Assembly: GCA_903862415.1 (NCBI GenBank)
Contig: CAIOYD010000064.1
Coordinates: 1 to 64,000, forward strand
DNA length: 64,000 bases
Direction: 5' to 3'
DNA from: an uncultured Oxalobacteraceae bacterium
Lineage (GTDB): Bacteria; Pseudomonadota; Gammaproteobacteria; Burkholderiales; Burkholderiaceae_D
The notes under the pieces are model-generated. The model saw nothing but the letters and a program-made list of their open reading frames with translations, was not told the DNA's origin and searched no databases. Each line of letters begins with the position of its first letter. Position 1 is the stretch's first letter. The position numbers were made by a program, and so were the translations under genes. Below, piece by piece: positions 58,905 through 64,000 of the stretch.

Positions 58905-59876
58905 TTGACGCTGCTGTCAACACAAGCCTTCGTCAGCGGAAATTTTTCTGCTCTGACGAAGGTGTTTTCTGAGGCGGGATTTCAGGTCCATCTGCCGCTC
59001 GAAGGTGTGTTGCAAATCAACGCTCCAGCCGCAACCGACAGCGTCCGTTTGCGCCTGATGATTTCGGTCGGTGTCCATGGTGATGAAACCGCACCGATCG
59101 AAGTCATGGCGCAGCTGCTCAATGAATTAGCTCAAACACCAGACCAGCTGGCCGTGGATTTACTCGTTGCTGTGGGCAATAGCGCAGCCATCGCCAGTGC
59201 CAAACGCTTTATCGATATCGACTTAAATCGTTTATTTGTCCCTGACCGACAGCAGTTTAATGATAGCCGCGAAGCAGCTCGTGCCGATCAGTTAATGGCC
59301 GTTGCCCGGGATTTTTTTGCCGGATATACCCACAAGTGGCATCTGGATCTGCATACTGCCATACGCGCTTCACGCTACGCAACTTTTGCTATTATTCCCG
59401 GTAAGGCTGACCAGGCTCTGCTGGATTGGTTAGGTCGTGCTGCGGTGGAAGCAGTGGTGTGTAATCCACAACCTTCGGTGACGTTCAGCTCTTACACCAG
59501 TCAACATCTGGGTGCCGTCAGTTGCACAGCCGAATTAGGCAGGATAGGTGAATTGGGTAAAAACGACTTGAGTCAGTTTGAGCCTGTGCGACTGGCACTG
59601 TCGGCGTTATTGCGTACCGGAGATATTGCGCCGGTATCCGGTCAGACTCAGCCGCTGCTGTTTCGGGTGGCGCAAGAATTAATCAAGCACTCGGAAGATT
59701 TCTCCCTGACCTTCGATGGCAGTACAGAAAACTTTACCGAATTTGCCCCTCATACCTTGATTGCTACCGACGGCAACTTAAGCTATACCGTCGGTGAACA
59801 ACCTGAATATGTGCTCTTTCCTAACCCGGGCGTACGCATAGGCTTACGCGCTGGTCTGCTGGTAGTTCGGGTCTGA
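58905..59876 (+). CDS. astE: succinylglutamate desuccinylase
   Basis: AstE removes succinate from succinylglutamate, the last step of the AST pathway. It belongs to the AstE/aspartoacylase zinc family. Zinc-site motifs are VGVHGDETAP and, further on, HLDLHTAIR; the RFIDIDLNRLF segment binds substrate. A TTG at 58905, one base after the gdhB stop, gives 323 residues, the usual length (E. coli 322). The upstream in-frame extension overlaps gdhB and is not family-like. No clear ribosome-binding site, so coupling to gdhB translation is likely. Confidence 0.92.
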   Translation: MTLLSTQAFVSGNFSALTKVFSEAGFQVHLPLEGVLQINAPAATDSVRLRLMISVGVHGDETAPIEVMAQLLNELAQTPDQLAVDLLVAVGNSAAIASAKRFIDIDLNRLFVPDRQQFNDSREAARADQLMAVARDFFAGYTHKWHLDLHTAIRASRYATFAIIPGKADQALLDWLGRAAVEAVVCNPQPSVTFSSYTSQHLGAVSCTAELGRIGELGKNDLSQFEPVRLALSALLRTGDIAPVSGQTQPLLFRVAQELIKHSEDFSLTFDGSTENFTEFAPHTLIATDGNLSYTVGEQPEYVLFPNPGVRIGLRAGLLVVRV

Positions 59877-59878
59877 GC

Positions 59879-60550
59879 TTAAAAATGGTAATAGAGACCA
59901 AAATTAATCACTGGATAGATCTTAAAATTATTCATCTTTTGTTCCAATGACGCATTTTCCACGGCCAGATCGGAACTCAGCTGAGCACATAGCTGTAAAG
60001 TGGCAGTACAGCCGCTATTGGTCAGTGTCGAATTCGGGGTCCCCTGGGCAATTACCCCCAAATCTGAAGTAAAGCCCCAGGTATTATCCCGGCCAACAGC
60101 ATTGCCCCAACCTATACCCAAATAAGGTGCAGCGGAACGAAAGGTGATGTCGCCATTAATCACGCCAGCAGAGGCTGCACTATACGTATTACCATTGACG
60201 GTATAGCTGCCACCGACATTCGGCGTGGCCACGGAAGTAATTTTATTGCCATTATGAACAAATCCAGCCGTCAACCTGAAACTGCCGCTGCCTGGATACC
60301 AGTCCAGCAAGGCATCAATGGTTTGTAATTTGAGTTTGAAGTCATAATTGACTTCGGTAGTTGAACCCGAATATGTGTAGTTATAGGCATTAAAGCCGAC
60401 CCGCACATTCAGATCTTGTTGTACCGGCACAGCGAGTTGCAGACCCGCACCGAGCGACCCCAGAGTGGCCGACAAACCAACATCAGCGGCTTGTGCTGCG
60501 CTCATTGTCAGCAAACCAGCCAGCATGAGTGTTATGAAGGGAGTTTTCAT
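59879..60550 (-). CDS. small outer-membrane beta-barrel protein
   Basis: A 223-residue exported protein with a signal peptide ending near AQAAD. It shows alternating beta-strand patterns throughout and a terminal phenylalanine after YYH, as in outer-membrane barrels folded by BAM. The spacing suggests an eight-strand barrel like OmpX or OmpW, but no family signature is clear. An AGGAACG site precedes the ATG. It converges with astE with two bases between the stops. Confidence 0.75.
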   Translation of the reverse strand: MKTPFITLMLAGLLTMSAAQAADVGLSATLGSLGAGLQLAVPVQQDLNVRVGFNAYNYTYSGSTTEVNYDFKLKLQTIDALLDWYPGSGSFRLTAGFVHNGNKITSVATPNVGGSYTVNGNTYSAASAGVINGDITFRSAAPYLGIGWGNAVGRDNTWGFTSDLGVIAQGTPNSTLTNSGCTATLQLCAQLSSDLAVENASLEQKMNNFKIYPVINFGLYYHF

Positions 60551-60887
60551 GACGTTCCTTTATTATTATTGATGGTGGCAGTGACCTTTACCTGGCGAAG
60601 CATCGGGTGGTTTGAAAAGTGTAGGTTAACAAATGCGGATATTCAAAAAAATAAATGCCGATTTGTTGGGGTTTGCCAACAACTCGAAACATACCAAAAC
60701 GATTAGAAATTAGTGCAATTTTTTCTGTTGTTGCGGGCACTATTTCCACAGGAAGTAGCCAATGGCTGGGGGGCATTTATTCAGGTACATTACCTGAAAA
60801 TCCAGTAAGAAATTTCCGGAAATGTGGATCTGGAATTCGTTGTTGCATATTCCTCACTTCTTTACTGCCTGGCAGACCAATACTGTA
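60551..60887. other. intergenic region, no gene seen
   Basis: These 337 bp separate the outer-membrane protein gene start from the end of the candidate effector gene. The part next to 60550 should hold the outer-membrane protein promoter. No coding frame, RNA gene or strong terminator for the effector gene was recognised. Confidence 0.5.
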
Positions 60888-63524
60888 TTACTGGGTCATA
60901 AACTGGGTGGTGGCGGCAAAGGTATTGTAGATATCTTGATCCTCTTCCGAATAAATGCTGTCAGGGATGATGCTGAAACCCATATCCTCCATGGCTAAAG
61001 CATATTTAAGTTCCACATCGACCACACCACCACGATCTTTGTCGCTTTTACACCCTTTAGCAAGCATGGCGGCTTCATCGCTTGCGATGAGATCGAGGGT
61101 TCTTTCAGCCAGTAACTGCAACATACCAACTTCCCGTGACATTTTGGCAGGATCGATGCTGCCATTTTTATATGCTTCGCTTAAAAACAGCCTGCGCACC
61201 AGATCGGTTTGTTTTTGCAACTGTGAGTGCAATTGGTGTAGTTCAGAATCTCCATTCCACTTATCTGCTTGTTCTGATAATTCCATGACATGACCAATAA
61301 ATCCACCGGGTTTGCGTCCGGTAATGCGTGATTTGAGGTCAGAGAAAAAATCCGCTTTGCTGCCTAAGTCGCCGATAAAGCGCACCATGGATTTTTCGTT
61401 GTGTTCCTGAACCTCGTTCCAGCCAGCGATCGCATCGGGTAATCCACCGGTAGCCAACGGATTGATACCAAATGAAAAACAGATGGCATCAAGTTCCACT
61501 GTCACGGTTTGATCCTGATTGTTGGCGTCAGTAACCACCAGGCTGGCATTTCGACCAGTATGTTTTTTGGTATGAGCCGCAAAGGCGGCAAACTGATTTT
61601 TAGTGTAGGTAAGCTCTTGATAATCCTTCAACGCGGCGCTGTCTTTGATGGGCAACAGTTCGCGGGCCGGTGAAGGCGTGATGAGATTCACGCTGACCAT
61701 AGTCATTTTGACGGGCTTTGCCGGATTTGCCAGTGCCTTAGCCTTGAGACGTGAGTTACACTCCAGGGCCGCAGTGAAAACTTCTTTGGATGCACGTTGA
61801 TTGGCAAGCTGACGCTGTTCAGGGTCGGCAATATTCCAGCTGTCGAGGACGCCATGTCCTAAAAATCCTCCCAGCCATTTGACAATGTCATTGTCATCCA
61901 CATGACTTATCTCGCTGTATTTCAAGTTACGTGGGTGGTAGTGATCGGTTTTTTCCGCCGCAGAAACACCAAATCGCGGAGTATGTTCCGGCCCGTTATC
62001 TTCCAGTGGCCCATCCTTTCGGTAGCGCCGCATAAAAGCCGGTGAAATATGACTCGCAGGCGTGACTGTACTCAGGTAGTGCTGGGTCACGCCATTTTTG
62101 ACCACCACAATATTGCGGCTATGTTTATCCCACTCATGCGCGGTGTTGAGCGTTTGATTCCATGCCTGTGTCAGTGATTCCCTTGTGGTTAGCTGCTTGA
62201 TTTGTTGATCCGAAATACCGATGGCAGTAAGTTGTTGACGCAGATAATCTAAGGCAGCTTCCTGATGAGGCTTCAGACTGGGCAGATCGCAATCTGCCGT
62301 GGGACTGGCGTGGGCCAAAGCAGTTTCACATTGGCTGATGTAGTTTTGTTTTATCAGGACAATGGCATTAAAATTTCCCGGCATGTTGAATATTTGTGGA
62401 TTGTTGTCGATAGCCTGATCAAACAACACCCCCACAGCCTTAGCCCATAGCAATTGGTAATTAGCCGCCACTTTTTGTGAGCGCGGATTGTTTTCCATAA
62501 TTTCGTTGACACAAAAAAATTTTTTAGTAAGTAAATTTTTTTGATGCGTCATTTCATTGATTAAGGCAATTTTGAGTTGCTTCCCTTGGTCTGTTGCGGG
62601 ATGGCTTTGTTCAATATTTTCTGTCAACGTACGAAGTTGACACTCTCTGGTATCCAGTTTGAGCAAGGCAGCTTGACAGTCCAATGGATAGAATGTCTGC
62701 AGTTTTAACTGCTGCTCACATTTTACGAATTCTGTGAGAGTATCTTTACAGGTTTTTTTGAATTCATTAGTTTCAGAACCTAATTGGCCGTTGGAATTTA
62801 ATTGATGAATTATGTTTGCAAACAAAAAACCACGATCATAGCGCGTCGCTTTTTTGAGTTGATTTTCGACAGAAAAATTACTCAGATGTGGATACGCCTG
62901 TTTGAGATGTTTCTCCCGGTCAGAAAGAAATTGTGCGCAACTGTTGTGTATTAATTGTTTTAAATAAGCATCCGTAAGAACGGTTTTGGTGCGGTGATTA
63001 TTTTGTATGAATCCATTGTTTATCTTCCTCAATAGCTCTGGTGAGTATTTGGCCAAGGTCGGCAATTTATTATTTGGTTGCGTGTCATTATACTCATTTA
63101 AATTTTTTTCCAGAGTAGCGCGATTTTTTAACAGTTTTTTAAAATTAGACGTATTAAAATCCGTTATGTCTCTGCGAATATGTTCTGCCTGTCGCAGTAT
63201 GACGCGAATCTCCCGGCTGCTTAATGGTTGTGGATTAGATTGCCAGTTTTCCGCCAATCCGGCTCTTTTTACCGCAGCATCAGCCAGCGTGTTTCCTTCT
63301 GATTTGATCAGAACCCGAAAAAATTTATTTTTAAAGGTGCGATTTTCTTCTTGTTGTTCGTTAGTTCCATAGAAAAAACTGCCACCATTCCACGCAGCCC
63401 TGCAACGGCCTGCAAGAGACAGATCGTTTTTCATGATCTGAGTCTCTGGATGTTGCGCATCGGGTGGGGAGATGATCAGCCGATGGTTTCCCTGTACACG
63501 AAATTGATTGAGTTCAATAGTCAT
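60888..63524 (-). CDS. SopB/IpgD-like phosphoinositide phosphatase, candidate type III effector
   Basis: An 878-residue AT-rich protein. The C-terminal quarter has both signatures of the SopB/SigD/IpgD family. Motif 1 is FSFGINPLA (685-688 FGIN; FGVN in SopB). Motif 2 is the catalytic CX5R loop CKSDKDR at 825-831 (CKSGKDR in SopB). A VSVNLITPSPAREL segment before motif 1 also matches the family. SopB-type enzymes enter host cells and dephosphorylate phosphoinositides, altering membranes and survival signalling. This protein is about 300 residues longer than SopB, mostly in a helical N-terminal half of unknown role (about 60-500). The residue after the loop arginine is Gly, not the usual Thr. 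No signal peptide. Its ATG overlaps the stop of a secretion chaperone gene. Family assignment is strong; secretion and activity are inferred. Confidence 0.82.
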   Translation of the reverse strand: MTIELNQFRVQGNHRLIISPPDAQHPETQIMKNDLSLAGRCRAAWNGGSFFYGTNEQQEENRTFKNKFFRVLIKSEGNTLADAAVKRAGLAENWQSNPQPLSSREIRVILRQAEHIRRDITDFNTSNFKKLLKNRATLEKNLNEYNDTQPNNKLPTLAKYSPELLRKINNGFIQNNHRTKTVLTDAYLKQLIHNSCAQFLSDREKHLKQAYPHLSNFSVENQLKKATRYDRGFLFANIIHQLNSNGQLGSETNEFKKTCKDTLTEFVKCEQQLKLQTFYPLDCQAALLKLDTRECQLRTLTENIEQSHPATDQGKQLKIALINEMTHQKNLLTKKFFCVNEIMENNPRSQKVAANYQLLWAKAVGVLFDQAIDNNPQIFNMPGNFNAIVLIKQNYISQCETALAHASPTADCDLPSLKPHQEAALDYLRQQLTAIGISDQQIKQLTTRESLTQAWNQTLNTAHEWDKHSRNIVVVKNGVTQHYLSTVTPASHISPAFMRRYRKDGPLEDNGPEHTPRFGVSAAEKTDHYHPRNLKYSEISHVDDNDIVKWLGGFLGHGVLDSWNIADPEQRQLANQRASKEVFTAALECNSRLKAKALANPAKPVKMTMVSVNLITPSPARELLPIKDSAALKDYQELTYTKNQFAAFAAHTKKHTGRNASLVVTDANNQDQTVTVELDAICFSFGINPLATGGLPDAIAGWNEVQEHNEKSMVRFIGDLGSKADFFSDLKSRITGRKPGGFIGHVMELSEQADKWNGDSELHQLHSQLQKQTDLVRRLFLSEAYKNGSIDPAKMSREVGMLQLLAERTLDLIASDEAAMLAKGCKSDKDRGGVVDVELKYALAMEDMGFSIIPDSIYSEEDQDIYNTFAATTQFMTQ

Positions 63525-63967
63525 AAATTGTCATGGTAAAAAAGGGTGGGCTCGGCATTCAGGTTTTGCTGCAGCCCGGAATTATCCAACCAGCTTTGCC
63601 AATATCTGGCAGTCTCAAGAAACTGCTCGATCCAGTCATTGAGTGTATTGTGGTTGAGGAAATCGAGTGTTCGACGGTCAGCCAGGAAAACCGTTCCTGA
63701 AACGGCTTCCGCGCTCAGGGTGGCTCGTCGGCTGCCCTGCCAAAATAGATTGGCATTGAGTAACATCAGACTGAGTTCATTTTGACGATGAGATTCCATT
63801 GTGCCTAACCGTGAAAAAATAACCACTTCATCAAATTGTTCGTCATATTGCACATGAATCACCTGGTCATCAAATTGAATCGCCAGATAACCCTGGTCAT
63901 CGGCCTCGATGCCGCTGGCGCCGAGTTGCTGGCCAAACGATAGAATTAAATGTCGGAATGTTTGCAT
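63521..63967 (-). CDS. CesT-family type III secretion chaperone
   Basis: A 148-residue acidic protein with the class I chaperone layout. An N-terminal amphipathic helix (FRHLILSFGQQLG) is followed by alternating beta strands with LAIQFDDQVIHVQYDE, a middle helix NELSLMLLNANLFWQG and a C-terminal helix WIEQFLETARYW. Size, low pI and overlap (ATGA) with a large effector-like gene all support a dedicated chaperone, comparable with SigE for SopB or IpgE for IpgD. In those pairs the chaperone gene follows the effector; here it comes first. The gene starts 33 bases from the window edge, so the promoter is outside or at the margin. Confidence 0.82.
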   Translation of the reverse strand: MQTFRHLILSFGQQLGASGIEADDQGYLAIQFDDQVIHVQYDEQFDEVVIFSRLGTMESHRQNELSLMLLNANLFWQGSRRATLSAEAVSGTVFLADRRTLDFLNHNTLNDWIEQFLETARYWQSWLDNSGLQQNLNAEPTLFYHDNL

Positions 63968-64000
63968 AAAGTTGTACTTTCTGGCAGATGATCAAAGTGG

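Overview
The window is a piece of a betaproteobacterial chromosome of roughly 50% GC. Gene order and protein types fit the order Burkholderiales and best fit an Oxalobacteraceae-like genome (an Undibacterium- or Herminiimonas-like relative; genus is inference). The main evidence is the housekeeping string gph-ubiG / ompA-type gene / gyrA-serC-pheA-tyrA-aroA-cmk-rpsA-ihfB-lapA-lapB-ugd-hldA-cysM, whose order is typical of that group.

Region by region. 1-915 is the edge of an integrated element: the last gene resembles GmtX of Gamma-Mobile-Trio islands and abuts the 3' end of the tmRNA gene (916-1275, minus). 1349-3502 holds gph, ubiG and a secreted OmpA-family protein, all on minus. 3.5-19 kb is the large housekeeping run on plus: DNA gyrase A, serine and aromatic amino acid synthesis, CMP kinase, ribosomal protein S1, IHF beta, the LapAB lipopolysaccharide regulators, UDP-glucuronate and heptose synthesis, and cysteine synthase B. 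19-25 kb on minus has a small HTH protein, the lytic transglycosylase MltB, and a MoxR / DUF58 / transglutaminase triad. 25-38 kb is mixed: deacetylase-like hydrolase, cytochrome b561, a long pentapeptide-repeat protein that looks like a type III effector, the GTPase YlqF, Dcd, PBP4, a solute-binding protein, a secreted amidohydrolase and a DUF885 peptidase, PdxH and TcdA. 38-43.7 kb encodes a periplasmic molybdenum hydroxylase (2Fe-2S and Mo subunits) with two c-type cytochromes and an AraC-type regulator. 43.7-44.6 kb is a small two-gene cassette of unknown function, its first gene interrupted at an A8 run. 44.9-47.7 kb has a GlcG-like protein, a lipoprotein carboxylesterase and a GNAT protein. 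48-59.9 kb is a complete arginine succinyltransferase (AST) operon with an NAD-dependent glutamate dehydrogenase built in, so arginine can be taken through glutamate to 2-oxoglutarate. 59.9-60.6 kb is a small outer-membrane barrel protein.

The most striking item is at the right end (60.9-64 kb): a CesT-type secretion chaperone translationally coupled to an 878-residue protein. That protein carries the two signature motifs of the SopB/SigD/IpgD phosphoinositide phosphatases, including a CX5R loop. Together with the PipB/PipB2-like pentapeptide protein at 26-29 kb, this suggests a bacterium that delivers effectors into eukaryotic hosts through a type III secretion system encoded elsewhere. No secretion apparatus genes are in the window. 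No rRNA, ordinary tRNA, IS element or CRISPR array was found.
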